Below are positions 29,964 through 42,960 of a stretch of 64,000 nt of DNA, in pieces. The position numbers were made by a program, and so were the translations under genes. Source of the stretch: Closterium sp. NIES-65 (Eukaryota; Streptophyta; Zygnematophyceae; Desmidiales; Closteriaceae); contig CANXME010002160.1 in the NCBI GenBank assembly GCA_948144175.1, positions 2,951,489 to 3,015,488 of the forward strand. The letters run 5' to 3'. Positions within the stretch are counted from its first letter, which is position 1. Each line of letters opens with the position of its first letter. The notes beneath the pieces are model-generated. The model had not been told where the DNA came from, did no database searches, and was given only the letters and a program-made list of their open reading frames with translations.

Positions 29964-30408
29964 TGTTGGAAACAATCGAGCTTAAGCGCCTCTGTCGTGT
30001 CGAAACACCAAGGCACAAGCGAAACAAAGCATATCGAGGTACCAGCGAGTCAACCTTCGGAGGTTGAAGTAACTGCTGGAGGTTTCGCGAAATTCAAAGG
30101 TCAGCGACCTTTGACCTGACAAGTACAGCGCGACAGCAAGGACACACAACTGACTCGCTACAGAGCAGTTGCCCGATTCGTCACTGTATCGAACCGCAAC
30201 AGCAACAGTAAAGTAGTTTTAACTGTATCTCTTCACATTCCTTGTACTCTTATATAATCCTGTTTCTCTTTGCCTTAATCAATCGACTTTGCCCTCACAT
30301 ACTAGCGCAAGGTGGTTCACAATTCTTCACTAAACGCTTCCGCTATTACATCATTCCTACCCAGAGTTCACCCCTGCAAAGATCCTAAGGGCTTTTTTCA
30401 GCCCAACA
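29964..30408 (+). repeat. copia-5 5' LTR
   Basis: 445 bp, TGTTGGAAAC...CAGCCCAACA, with a TATA-like stretch (cttatataatcc) about 160 bp before its end and a short inverted repeat aaggtcagcgacctttg near 30096. Right partner at 44418-44862. Confidence 0.94.
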
Positions 30409-30466
30409 TGGTATGAGAGCTATCAGGGGGAATTCAACTATCAAAACACCTACAACATCAGAAGAC

Positions 30467-31675
30467 ATGGCTACTCAGAAGGAAAGGAGTTCCTCTATTG
30501 GTTCTCCCGGCACTACTCCTACTCCACCTCCTGCCTCTGGCCTACAGACAGAGGAGGGCACGGCAACAAGACCCAGGGCAACATCCAACGAGTCTCCTGC
30601 GAATCAACCTGCAGGCTTCGACCAAAGCATGATGGAGAAGTTTTTCTCCTTCATGTCCTTCTACGAGCAACACCAGCAATCGGTACCAGCGCAGTCACAC
30701 AACAGCAACAACAACAACGACGTGACCCCAATGAGCCTTGACGGTTCATCCTACGCAAGTGAAAATCAACAGCAGCAACCTACCTTTGCTCCGTACGAGC
30801 CCCACCGCGGCTCCGTCAGCTTTATTCCACAACCGCAGCCCGCACCCGGACAGGAGAAACCACCGGACGCACTTCAAGTTCAGTCGCAGTTCGCCCACGT
30901 TTTAAAACTGCAGACGTCAAGGCCTTTCGACGGAAAGGACTTCTTCACCTGGTCGTTCGAGTTCGACTTAATGATGGAAGGCACGCAGATTCTTGGCTTC
31001 TTCGACGGGTCCCTGCCATACCCAACAAACGTCACACAGTACGAGAAGCAACAGTACACCTATCAGTCAATGATGGCGTACACAATCCTACTAAGAAACA
31101 TCACCCCGACTCAGCAGCAGAACATACGGTCTTACCGGGGATACGGCAACTCCGCCGAGCTCGCATACAGCCACTTGAAGAACCTGTACCAAGCAACAGA
31201 TAGCGTAAACCAAAGCCGGTTAATGGCGCAACTGACAACAGTTGAAATGAAACCAGGTGAGAAGGGAATGGCGTATATCAGCCGTTGTCGCGAATTGCGC
31301 GACAAACTCCTTCGATGCCGAGTATCAATATCAGAAGACGCCTTCGTGACAATCATCATCGGCGGCCTCGGTCCTCAATGGCGCGCCACAAAAGCTATCC
31401 TCCGAGCCCACGGAAGAATCTCCGAAGCAGCACTCTGCGCCGAAATTCACGCCAAGCAGCAAGATATGGATCTGCAAGAAGAACGACAAAAGAGGAAGTC
31501 GTCAGTACCCGAATTCGCCTTCCACACCCAACGACGCAACAACAACAACAACAACAACAACAACAACCGACTACATCTAAAGCCAGTACCTCCGTTCTGC
31601 CACATCTGCAAGACGTCTGGACATCCGCGCACACACTGCCCAAATCGACAACAAACAACGCCACTGCAGCGCTAG
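30467..31675 (+). CDS. copia-5 Gag region
   Basis: A frame of about 400 residues beginning MATQKERSSSIGSPG. The first 120 residues are Ser/Pro/Gln/Asn-rich. A copia Gag (UBN2-like) core follows (RPFDGKDFFTWSFEFDLMME to about AKQQDMDLQEERQ), then a poly-Asn run and one CCHC zinc knuckle (CHICKTSGHPRTHC) near 31594-31640. In this family Gag forms the particle shell and the knuckle binds the element's RNA. The nested copia-6 starts about 30 bp after this region. Confidence 0.88.
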   Translation: MATQKERSSSIGSPGTTPTPPPASGLQTEEGTATRPRATSNESPANQPAGFDQSMMEKFFSFMSFYEQHQQSVPAQSHNSNNNNDVTPMSLDGSSYASENQQQQPTFAPYEPHRGSVSFIPQPQPAPGQEKPPDALQVQSQFAHVLKLQTSRPFDGKDFFTWSFEFDLMMEGTQILGFFDGSLPYPTNVTQYEKQQYTYQSMMAYTILLRNITPTQQQNIRSYRGYGNSAELAYSHLKNLYQATDSVNQSRLMAQLTTVEMKPGEKGMAYISRCRELRDKLLRCRVSISEDAFVTIIIGGLGPQWRATKAILRAHGRISEAALCAEIHAKQQDMDLQEERQKRKSSVPEFAFHTQRRNNNNNNNNNNRLHLKPVPPFCHICKTSGHPRTHCPNRQQTTPLQR

Positions 31676-31704
31676 CTTCGAACTTCAAGCAGCCAAGTGG
31701 CATC

Positions 31705-31829
31705 TGTCAAACATTATATATTGTTGTAGTTGTTTAGGCTACAGTGGGTTAGCCTATAGGGGGTACACACTTCTAGGTTTCCATATTTGTACTCATTTCA
31801 TTCTTAGTCATTTCATTCCTTGTTCAACA
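31705..31829 (+). repeat. copia-6 5' LTR
   Basis: 125 bp, TGTCAAACATTATATATTG to CTTGTTCAACA. Matches 38935-39059 except for about two changes. Confidence 0.95.
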
Positions 31830-31889
31830 TGGTATAGAGCAGGTCCTTCCTAGGACCGTTTTTCCTAAGGGCCCACCACTACCTACCTG

Positions 31890-32590
31890 CCTATCTGCCT
31901 ACCTGCCCTAGGGCGCCTCGACGTTCATGCCTCTAGAGGCCCTATAGGCCCCGCGCTGTTGCACCTAGAGGCCCCGAATCGGCCCCGCGCCTAGCCCTAA
32001 TGGCCCGCGTCGGCCCCGAGCTCGTCCCCTAGAGGCCCGCGTCGGCCCCGCGCCTACCCTAGAGGCCCGCGTCGGCCCCGAGCCTACCCCTAGAGGCCCG
32101 CGACGGCCCCGTCCTTACCCCTAGAGGCCCGCGACGGCCCTGTCCCTACCCCTAGAGGCCCGCGACGGCCCCGATCCTACCCCTAGAGGCCCGCGTCGGC
32201 CCCCGATCCTACCCCTAGAGGCCCGCGTCGGCCCCCGTCCCTACTCCTAGAGGCCCGCGTCGGCCCCGTCCCTACCCCTAACAGCCCGCGTCGGCCCCGT
32301 CCCTACCCCTTACAGCCCGCGTCGGCCCCGTCCCCAACCCCACCCGCTCCCCGCGCTCCCCTTAGCCGCCTCGAACGGCCCCACCTAGACCGCGCCGCCC
32401 GCACCGAACAGCCCGGCCCTAACGGAACCGAGCCGCCTGAACCGAGCCGCCCGACCCGAGCCGCGCCGCCCGACCCGAGCCGCGCCGCCCTACCTATACC
32501 GAGCCGCGCCGCCCTACCTGTACCGAGCCGCGCCGCCCTACCTATACCGAGCCGCGCCGCCCTACCTGTACCGAGCCGCGCCGCCCTACC
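31890..32590 (+). repeat. copia-6 leader tandem arrays
   Basis: About a dozen degenerate copies of a 30-bp unit (cctagaggcccgcgtcggcc, then ccgtccctacc) to about 32345, then copies of a 24-bp unit (ccgagccgcgccgccctacc) to 32590, just before the Gag start at 32629. No gene in this stretch. Confidence 0.9.
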
Positions 32591-32628
32591 TACCTACTGC
32601 TCCCGCTGCTTTTACTACTGCTACTACC

Positions 32629-35600
32629 ATGGCTAGCCCTCCAGTGCTAGCCTTTGATGCTGAGGGGCGCCCAGTGAAGTTCGACACCTGGCTTGATGAC
32701 CTACACCTCTTCCTTCAGCTCACTGCCAAGGAAGACATCTCGCTGTACGATCACGCCCCAGGCCACGCTACTGCTCCTGCTGCTACTGCCGACAGCACTG
32801 CTCGCTCACAGTGGCAGACTCGTGACGCCCATGCTCGCTTCGCTATCCGCAACTCTCTGCCGATAGATGAGCGCGAGCACTTTGGGCAACACAAGACTGC
32901 ACAGGCACTGTACACTGCTGTCGTTGCCCGCTACTCCTCACCGGCCTCTGCTGCTCTAGGCCGTCTCTCTCTTCCCTACCTGTTCCCCGACTTAGCTTCC
33001 TTTCACACTGTCGCTGACCTCATTACCCACCTCCGCACTAGTGAGGCTCGCTTCCGCGCCGCTATGCCTGATGAGTTCCTAGCCACGAACCCACCCCCGC
33101 TCTGGATCACTCTCTACCACCTAGTCACGCGCCTCCCTGACTCGCTGCGCTCAGTCAGGGACCACTTCCTCGCTCGCTCCCCCGCCGAGCTCACCATTGC
33201 CCTCCTCGAGAAGGAACTCCTTGCAGCCGAGACTAGCATAGTCGCTGTAGGTGCCTCTCGCGGTGACCCCCGCACCCCGTTCTTTGAGGGGTGTTCTCCC
33301 TCCCCCCTTCTTCCCTCTGTCGCCTCTGCTGCTGCTGACGACCTCCTTGGTGCTGAGAAGGTCGGGACTGCGTCTGCTTCGGGCGGACGCCGCAGCGGCA
33401 AGGGCAAGGGGGACAAGAGCGGTGGTGGTGACAGCGGGGGTGGCGGTGGTGGGGGAGGTGGTGGCGGGGGGGGTGGCGCGGGTGGGGGAGGTGGCAGCGG
33501 TGGTGGGGGTGGCGGCAGCGGCGGGGGAGGTGGCCGGGGCGGAGGAGGTAGTGGGGGTGGCGGTGGACGAGGCAGCGGCAGGGGTTGGGGTGGTCGAGGA
33601 GGTGGTGGCGGGAGTGGTGGGCGTGGCGGCACTGGCGGTGGCCAGGGACAGCAGCACACTCCCTCGCCCCAGGAGGTCCGTGAGTGGTACTCTCAGCACG
33701 GGGGGGGGGGTGGCCTTAGCTGCACGTACGTCATTTGCACTGGTGACCGCACTGGCCAGCCGTGTGGGGGACCGCACGCCACACAGCGTTGCTTCGCTCG
33801 TCTGAGCGACGCTTGGCGTGTTCAGTTCCCTCAGGCCACTGAGCTGCCCCGCTGGCTTGATCTCCTGAAGAAGGGGATTGATATCTATGCTCTAGATTTT
33901 GATGCTATTCTCACTGCCATGTATGTGATGTCTACTAGTGGAGAGGGTTCTGAGTACCTGAGTGTCCCGCCCGACCCGGGCATTAGGACGAGTGAGGCTG
34001 CTGCTCTAGGTGCGTGCGTGTCTGGCCCCCCTGGTACTGTGTCGACTGCAGCACTGCACACCTTCACGCTGGATTCAGGTGCCTCTCGCTGTTTCTTTCG
34101 TGACCGCACTGCCCTTGAGCCCCTTGCTCGGCCAGTTGTTGTCTCCCTTGCTGACCCCTCTGGGGGTCCGGTCATTGCGACCTCCTCCACTGTCCTTCCC
34201 TGCCCTGCGGTCCCGTCGGGCACACTGTCAGGTCTCCACCTCCCCTCGTTCTCCACGAACTTGGTGGCAGGTTCTGCTCTCCAGGACGGGGGTGTTCACC
34301 AGTTCACCCCTGCCTACGAGCGTGTGACACACTGCACGTGTGCTCGTACGGGCCGCCACTTGGCTACCTTCACCCGGCAGCCGGGGTCGGACCTGTACAC
34401 ACTGACTACTGCCTCCCCTCAGGTCGCTGCGTCTGCGTCTGCGTTTGCGTCCGCGTCAGGTCAGCTGTCTGCCCCCTGCTCGTGTCGCTCTCTAGCGCAC
34501 GAGACTGTCCTCTGGCACCACCGACTTGGCCACCCGTCTGTGCAGCGCCTTCGTGCCATGCACTCCCGGTACCTTGTCTCTGGTCTTCCCAGGGTTCTCC
34601 CTCCTCTCCCACCCTCGCCTGCTCCTCCCTGCCTTCCCTGTGTCGAGGGGCGGCAGCGCGCCGCTCCTCACTCCTCCTCGTTTCCCCCGACGACTGCTCC
34701 TTTGCAGACGCTCCACATGGACGTGTGGGGCCCAGCCCGCGTCCGTGGTCAGGGTCAGGAGAGGTACTTCCTGATCGTTGTTGACGACTACTCGCGCTAC
34801 ACCACGGTCTTCCCCTTGCGCACCAAGGGTGAGGTCCCTGATGTTTTGATCCCTTGGATCCGCAGAGCTTGTCTCCAGCTCAGCGAGCGTTTCCGCTCGG
34901 ACTTTCCTGTCCTGCGCTTGCACTCTGACAGAGGTGGTGAGTTCTCCTCCAACCTCTTGGCAGCCTACTGTGCTGAGCACGGCATTGAGCAGTCGTTCAC
35001 GCTTCCGGCCTCTCCACAGCAGAATGGGGTTGCGGAGCGCCGCATTGGCCTGGTCATGGAGGTCGCTCGTACCTCCTTGATCCATGCGGCTGCCCCCCAT
35101 TTTCTGTGGCCGTTTGCGGTCCGGTACGCTGCGCATCAGCTCAACCTCTGGCCCCGTGTCTCCTTGCCGGAGACCTCGCCCACACTGCTGTGGACGGGGG
35201 AGGTAGGCGATGCGTCGCGTTTCCGGGTCTGGGGATCTCGAGCTTTTGTTCGCGATTCGTCTGCGGACAAGCTCTCCTCTCGTGCTGTTCCCTGCGTCTT
35301 CCTCGGCTTTGTTCCGGACGCACCTGGTTGGCAGTTTTACCACGCCACCTCGCGCCGGGTCTTGCCCTCTCAGGACGTCACTTTTGACGAGTCTGTCCCC
35401 TACTACCGCCTCTTCCCCTACCGCACTTCCCCGCTCCCTCCCCCGCCTCTCTTCCTCGCGCCAGGTGCTGCTGTCGTAGACCCCCTCCCCCCTCAGGGTG
35501 CCGCTCCCTCAGGTGTGTCTCAGGTAGACCCGGTCGAGCCTGTTGAGGTTGCTGTCGACTCTCGTCCTGCTGGGGGTGCTGAGCCTGGGGGTGCGGACAC

Positions 35601-38600
35601 TGGGGGTGCTGAGCCTGGGGGTGCGGACTCTGGGGGTGCTGAGCCTGGGGGTGCTGACTCTGGGTGCTGAGCCTGGGGGTGCGGACACTGGGGGTGTTGA
35701 GCCTGGGGGTGCTGTGCCTGGGGGTGCTGAGCCTGGGGGTACGGTGACTGGGGGTGCTGAGCCTGGCGGTACTGCGCCAGGGGGTCCTCCGCCTGGCCGA
35801 GACCTCTCCTCGGAGCAGTTGCGTGAGTGGTACTTACAGTACTGCAGCCTACGGAGGGGTACCTCTGGGACCAGGCGTGCTACGGAGACTGGTGCTGGCA
35901 CTTCTCCTTCTAGTCGGGAGCTCCCCTCTCGTGAGCGGATCCGTGAGTGGTACGAGCGCCGTTGCACACTTCGTAGTGGCGCGCCTTGTCTCACGGACCC
36001 TGCTGCTGCTGGTGCTGCGGACCCGGGCGTTGGAGCTGCTGCTGGTGCTGCGGACCCGGGCGTTGGAGCTGCTGCTGGTGCTGAGGACCCGGGCGTTGGA
36101 GCTGCTGCTGGTGCTGAGGACCCGGGCGTTGGGGCTGCTACTGGTACTGCGGACCCGGGCGTTGGAGCTGCTGCTGGTGCTGCGGACCCGGGCGTTGGAG
36201 CTGCTGCTGGTACTGCGGACCCGGGCGTTGGAGCTGCTGCTGGTGCTGAGGACCCGGGCGTTGGAGCTGCTGCTGGTGTTGAGGACCCGGGCGGTGGAGC
36301 TCCTGCTGGTACTGCGGACCCGGGCGTTGGAGCTGCTGATGGTGCTGAGGACCCGGGCGTTGGAGCTGTGACTGGTGCTGAGGACCCTGGTGTTGGAGTC
36401 CCTGCTGGTGCTACGGACTCGGGCGTTGGTACTGCCGCTGGGGGCACTCGTGCTGTCCCTGCTGTGTCTGGAGTCGCCGCGCGCCCTCAGGCGTACTTCG
36501 TTCCGCTCCTTCAGCAGGTTCTTGGTCTCTCGCCTCCTCCTGGTCCTCCCCCTCCTTTAGTGTGTCCACTGCCTGTTCAGTCACTGCCTGCTCCTTCTCC
36601 TTACTCTGGTCCTACAGGAGGTCTTACTGAGCGTCGTGAGCCTGCGTCTCGCCCTGCGTCGCCTGTCCGTCCTGCTAGCACTGGAGCTCGTACTTCGCGT
36701 CCACGTCCTCCTCCTGCCCCTGGCACGCACCGGATGTCTCTGCGTCCGTCCACTGCCCCTCTGCGTGCCCCGTTGCCTTCTCCTCCTGCTTCCTCTCTTC
36801 CTGCTCTTGCCGACCCGGAGTCGGACTCTCTTCGTGCTACCAGTCCTACTGTCACGCGTCTCCTTGCTACTGCCGTCACTGACCCTTCTTTCGAGTCTTC
36901 TGCTGCGTCTGCCCTAGTTGCTGAGCTCGTCGACTTTGCTGCTCGCTGTCGTCTTGACTACGCTGCTAGTCTTGTCGCTGAGTCTGAGTCTGTCTGTCCT
37001 CCGTCCGTCGGGGGTGCGTGTGCCCTTGGCACGGACGTCCTTGAGGACAGGCAGGAGGAGTTTCAATGCTTGGCTGCCGCTTCACGTCATCTCACGTCTG
37101 TACTACTAGTTCCTGAGGGAGACCCGGATGCACTAGACATCCCGACTCCGCGCTCTTACGCGGAGGCGATAGAGGGTCCCTACTCCTCTCAGTGGCAGGC
37201 AGCTATGGATGCAGAGATGGCTTCCTGGAAGTCCACAGGCACCTACGTTGACGCTGTCCCCCCTCCTGGGGCGAACATCGTCAGTGGCATGTGGATCTTC
37301 AGGGTGAAGCGGCCGCCGGGTTCTCCGCCTGTCTTCAAGGCGCGTTACGTGGCTCGTGGCTTCAGTCAGCGGCAGGGAGTTGACTACTTTCAGACCTTCT
37401 CCCCCACCCCGAAGATGACCACTCTTCGGGTACTCCTGCACGTTGCTGCTCACCGGGACTACGAGCTTCACTCTCTCGACTTCAGCACTGCTTTCTTGCA
37501 GGGCAGCCTGCACGAGGAGATCTGGCTGCGTCGCCCACCTGGCTTCACTGGGTCTTTCCCTTCTGGTACCCAGTGGAGTCTCCGGCGTCCAGTCTACGGT
37601 CTCCGCCAGGCGCCACGTGAGTGGCACGACACACTGAGGACCACGCTGGCGGCACTTGGGTTTGCTCCTTCTACTGCCGACCCGTCGCTGTTTCTGCGCA
37701 CCGACACTTCTCTGCCGCCGTTCTACATCCTCGTGTACGTCGACGACTTGGTCTTTGCCACTGCTGACACTGCTGGACTCGCCTACGTGAAGTCCGAGCT
37801 GCAGAAGAGACACACGTGCACTGACCTGGGTGAACTGCGCAGCTACCTTGGCTTGCAGATCACCCGGGACAGAGCACGCTGCACCATTACCCTGACTCAG
37901 TCACACATGGTGCAGCAGGTCCTTCAGCGCTTCGGCTTCACGTACTCCTCGCCTCAGGCCACTCCTCTATCTACTCGCCACTCGCTCTCAGCTCTGCCTT
38001 CGGATGAGTCCGTAGAGTCGAGTGGCCCGTACCCAGAGCTTGTTGGCTGTCTCATGTACCTGATGACCTGCACACGACCTGACCTTGCATACCCTCTTAG
38101 CATTCTTGCGCGCTATGTTGCTCCTGGGAGACACCGACCAGAGCACATGGCTGCAGCGAAGAGGGTGTGGCGTTACTTGTGCAGTACGTCGGGCATGGGA
38201 CTAGTGCTTGGAGGGTGGAGTCCAGTGGTCCTCACTGGTCACGCGGACGCTTCTTGGGCTGACGACCAGGCTACGCAGCGGTCGTCACAGGGTTACACCT
38301 TCAGCCTTGGTTCCGGCTCTGTTTCGTGGCGGGCTACTCGCTCGTCTTCTGTTCTCGGCTCCAGTTGTGAGGCTGAGATCTACGCAGGGGCCATGGCTGC
38401 TTAGGAGCTTCGTTGGCTCACCTACCTGCTGACCGACCTTGGAGAGCCGCCTCGTTCTCCTCCAGTCCTGTACGTCGACAACAAGGCCATGCTGGCCTTG
38501 TGTCGAGAGCAGAGAATGGAGCACAGAACAAAGCACATTGCTCTCCGCTACTTCCTTGCTCGTGAGCTACAGCAGCGTGGTCAGTTGCGACTTGCGTACG

Positions 38601-38719
38601 TGGCCTCTGAGGCCAACACTGCTGATGTTTTCACCAAGGCACTTGCGCCTTGTGATCATCAGCGCTGCTGTACCCAGCTGGGTCTTGTGTCTGTCCTGCC
38701 TCACTTGCTCTCCTCTTGA
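32629..38719 (+). pseudogene. copia-6 Gag-Pol coding region (broken)
   Basis: Starts MASPPVLAFDAEGRPVKFDTW. Gag to about 33370, poly-Gly about 33420-33640, Cys cluster near 33720-33790, protease DSGAS near 34070, GAG-pre-integrase (WHHRLGHPSVQRLR) near 34515, integrase core 34715-35090 (MDVWGPA, HSDRGGEF, QQNGVAERRIG), a repetitive linker 35560-36440, RT 37270-37780 with YVDD near 37735, RNase H 38060-38700 (ANTADVFTKAL). Fossil with about two or three breaks. Confidence 0.92.
35998..36390 (+). repeat. 30-bp coding minisatellite in the copia-6 integrase-RT linker
   Basis: About 13 near-identical copies of a 30-bp unit (gctgctggtgctgaggaccc, then gggcgttgga) that translate to repeated AGAEDPGVGA. 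The same place in copia-1 and copia-4 holds different, shorter GGAEPGGADS-type repeats, so the linker tolerates rapid repeat change. Confidence 0.92.
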
Positions 38720-38934
38720 CCCCCTTTGTACTGTTACATATATATATCACTGCTCTTGCTTGTTTAGTCTTATATATATATGTACTCCTGCATGTGAACT
38801 GGCCTTGTGGCCTTGAACTTTTGCTCGGATTGTGTGGTGACATTGTGATCCACCCTGAGCTTGCTTTGCTTTGCTTTGCTTTACTTGACTGGTCTTGTGA
38901 CCCCTAGTTCTCCCCCACTTCGCCTATGGGGGTG

Positions 38935-39059
38935 TGTCAAACATTATATATTGTTGTAGTTGTTTAGGCTACAATGGGTTAGCCTATAGGGGGTACACAC
39001 TTCTAGGTTTCCATATTTGTACTCATTTCATTCTTAGTCATTTCATTCCTTGTTCAATA
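38935..39059 (+). repeat. copia-6 3' LTR
   Basis: 125 bp directly after the purine tract, followed by gcatc and the resumed copia-5 sequence. Confidence 0.95.
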
Positions 39060-42000
39060 GCATCGACGCAGGCGAACCCCACGAGCCAGCCGCAGTCTTC
39101 AACGGGACAACCTGCACAAGGAACAAGAAACATCATCAGTTGCATGGCAAGACTAACCGACTCCTGCGTCACCGGGTCACCACCACATTACTCACCAGAA
39201 GAGCAACTCGACAACGCCACACCTCGCCGCGAGTCGCTTCAACCAAACCCGACGTACGCCGCCATTGCCCAAAGCGAACCATCCGGAAAAGACACTTGGT
39301 TCTTGGATAGCTGCTACGGGCAAGACATGTGCTCCTCTGGTCGCTTTGTGCAGCGAGAATACCAACTTCAACGCGAAGTAGTTATCACCGTCGCCAACAA
39401 CCAAAACCTGCGCACACGACGACAAGGAGTGGTTCAACTTCAGTCACGAGAAACAAACGTGATACTACAGATGTCAAAGGTTCTGATAGCAAAAGGACTT
39501 GGATATAACTTACTCAGCGTCAGCCAGCTGATGGCGAAGGGCATCCATCTCGAAGCAGACAACACCACTCAAGAATTCAAGTTGTACCACGGAAGAGGAG
39601 GCCTTTACATCAGAAAGGCGGTCCTGAAAAACAACGTTTTCGTTCTTGACTTCGTTCCCGATCTCGGCACCGCCGACAGTGACGCTATTGTTAACTTCAC
39701 CAACTGGACGCACCCAGCAGATCTTGATCCAGACTTCAGTCCAGAAGGCTTCTGGTATTCACACACGATACTTGAAGCAGAAAGAACAAGGGCGTTAGCG
39801 ACAATTCAACATTCGGCAGCAGCAGAGACAACATCGGCAGCAGCAGAGACAACAACGGCAGAAGCAGAGACAACATCGGCAGCAGCAAAGACAACAACGG
39901 CAGCAGCAGAGACAACAACGGCAGCAGCAGAGACAACAAACGCAGCACCAGAGACAACATCGGTAGCAGTAGAGACAACAGCGGCAACATCAACACCAAT
40001 CGCTGGTCCTTCAACGGCACCGATCTTCGTCGACGACACACCACCGACACCCGCGCAGCAACTGCTCCCAGCACCACGAGAAGTTCATCGAAGCGCCAAC
40101 TTCACCGCCAGCTTCTATTCCAACTCCGATATGTAACGGCGCTCACCCAGACATCGTGCAACTGAAGGAACCTGGCACGCAAGAATGGGACACCCAAGCA
40201 ACACGGTGTTAAACAACACGATAAGAGCAAGCGTGCTCGATAAAGACTCTCTACTCCTAACGGACGGCAGAGAAATTCAGCGAGCCCGTGGAACATGCTT
40301 CACCTGTCCCGAAGCTGACTTACCGCATCAACCGTTCGCGTCTCACCACAACCTAAGCGCACCAGCTTACGCGCCACTCGAGAAGGTGTACAGCGACATC
40401 TTGTACAACCGCGAGCCTGGACAAAACGCGTACAACTACACCATCACCTTCATCGATGCAGCCACTCGATACGTCTGGCACCTAAATCTTCCAAGCAAGG
40501 ACATGGCCTTCGAAGCCTTCATCGCCTGGCTTCCAGTAGCAGAACGAGAATCGGGCGTCAAACTAAAAAGCTTCCAGTTAGACGGGGGAGGAGAATACAC
40601 CTCACAGAGGTTCAAGGGATACTTGGCAGAGAGAGGAATCAAACGACTCATCTCTCTTCCCTACGCCTATCAACAGCAGGGTGTAGCAGAAAGGATGAAC
40701 AGGACCCTCCAGAACACCATGCGCAAGCTGCTACGTGGCATGCACCGGCCCAACCACTAGTGGCCCGAAGCAATGGACCACGCCGTCATGCTGCACAACC
40801 TGCTCTCGTCATCATCGCTCCCGAACAACGCATCACCACATCTGCTGTGGACAAGAAAACTGGGCAGCACAAAAATGTAAGAGTCTTCGGCTGCATGGTA
40901 CAGTACCGGCCTCCATCTGCACGAGCTGGCCGATTCTCACAACGCGCACAGTGGGGACTACACCTGGGCATCGAAAAACACTACAACGCATGGAAGAATT
41001 TTTACGTCGAGACAAAGGAAACAGTAGCAGCACGTGATGTCATTTTCTACGAAAACCTCACCCTCCGGTATTACCTTGCCAACTTGCAAGAAAGAAACCC
41101 CGATCGTTCCGGTGGTTTTCTTGGCACCCGAGCCTTCGCCTCGGCAGTCGACAAAGCTGACTGGGACGAGCAGAACGTGCAAGGAGCCTCGGAAGAAGCC
41201 GGACCTCTCCCCTACTGCTCCGTCAACGTGCCAATGGACGACGAAAATCCACGCGAAAGCATCAACGCCAAAACCTATTACCATTTCGCTGACAACGGTT
41301 ACGTTACACATGCAGAAGTCAACACCGACAAAGCAGAACGCGTAGGACCCAACTTCGAACCTGATCCAGAAGCGGGAGACGAAGCTGTTTATCCCGCGGA
41401 CATGTCACTCCCCCGCTACACACAGAGTGGACTCCAGATACTTGGGCTCGTCACCGCAGTCCACGGCACGGCAATTCCTAAGGAGCCTGCCATAGTTCAG
41501 CAGGCTCTGGGGGGGCGGGGCATAAGGAAAAATGGCGCAAAGCCATGGACAGGGAATGAAGGGCACTAGAGGAGCGCAACACTTGGAAAGTCGTCCCTAT
41601 CAGTGTGGCGCGAAACAAAACGATTCTCATCGAAAAGTGGGTTTTCCGAGTGAAAACAAAAGCTGACGGCACCATCGACAAATTCAAAGCACGCTAGGTC
41701 GTACATGGCTTCGACCAAGAACACGGACGCGACTTCACCAAGACATTCGCTCCAGTCAGCCGACATACCTCACTGCGAATCCTCCTTGCGATTGCCGCCA
41801 TGAAGAAGAAGTTGTGACAAATCGACGTCGCGGACGCATTTCTCTACGCACCTGTCGACGCAGAAATCTTCGTCGAGTTACCGCACGGCTCCAACGGAGA
41901 GCCTAACCAAGTCTGTCAGCTGCTGAAGTTGCTCTACGAGATCAAGCAGGCTCCAAGACTGTGGCAACAATACCTGCACGCTCGCCTCATTCGTATCGGC

Positions 42001-42818
42001 TTCAAGCAACTACCGCACGATCAGGGCATGTACCGGCTTACGAAAGGCACCGATTACATCCTACTAATCGTGTATGTAGACGACCTACTCTACATCGGCT
42101 CGACTGACGGTGTCACAACCTGGTTTGAAGGGGAGCTGCAGCAAGACCTCACACTCACGGTCTCATCTACCGACACTCAGTACCTCGGGCTCAACATCCA
42201 GGAAGAGGAAGACGTGATCTATCTCAGCGCAGCGAAATACGCCGACACCATCGCCAAGCGCTTCGCACTCACACCGACCATCATCTCAAGGGAGGCTCTA
42301 CTCTACTCAAGCCCCCAGGCACACGAGACTACCAGAGGAAGCTAGAATGCCTCCTCTTCGCAGCTGTCACCTGCCGCCCGGACCTATCGTACTCCACAAG
42401 CCAGCTCGCCACCAACCTCAAGAAGCCTGAAACGGAACACCTAGCGGAGCTCGACCGCGCTCTTCACTACCTCGTCAGCACCCCGACGATCGGTCTGACT
42501 TACCACAAGAACGCAACTACAACGCCTAAGCTAATCGGCTACGTCGACGCCGATCACGCGGGCGACTCCGACAACAGACGCTCGCGCACCGGCTACATCT
42601 ATCGGTTCGAACCCATCGGACCTATCTCCTGGCAGTCTAGCAAACAGGAATTAATCGCGCTCTCCTCAGCTGAAGCAGAATATATAGCACTCTGCTCAGC
42701 CACTAAGGAAGGACTCTACCTTCGCGAACTCCTGGAAGAAGCAAAGCTAACTCAGTTACTCAGCTTCACCCTTTTAGCGACAACCAGTCAGCAATTCGCA
42801 TCGCCAACAAGAACGGCT

Positions 42819-42960
42819 TGTCAGAATGTTATTGTTCTCTAGCCTGCAGTGGGGTACTCCATAGCGAGTACAACCCCTTAGGGTTTCCTATATGTATCCT
42901 GCTGCTTTCTAGTGAACCCCCTCTTCTTCATTCTAAACTTTCCTACTCCTAATTTTGTCA
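42819..42960 (+). repeat. TRIM-2 5' LTR
   Basis: TGTCAGAATGTTATTG to AATTTTGTCA, 142 bp, partner at 44058-44201. Confidence 0.92.

Larger units (their letters stand above)
31705..39059 (+). mobile_element. copia-6: Ty1/copia element nested in copia-5
   Basis: LTRs 31705-31829 and 38935-39059 (125 bp, about 2 differences), duplication gcatc at 31700-31704 and 39060-39064. Primer site tggtatagagcagg follows the left LTR and is followed by ggtccttcctaggacc, a T-run and gggcccacca; tatgggggtg precedes the right LTR. Same family as copia-1 and copia-4, and younger than copia-5. Broken, with about two or three breaks. Confidence 0.95.
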
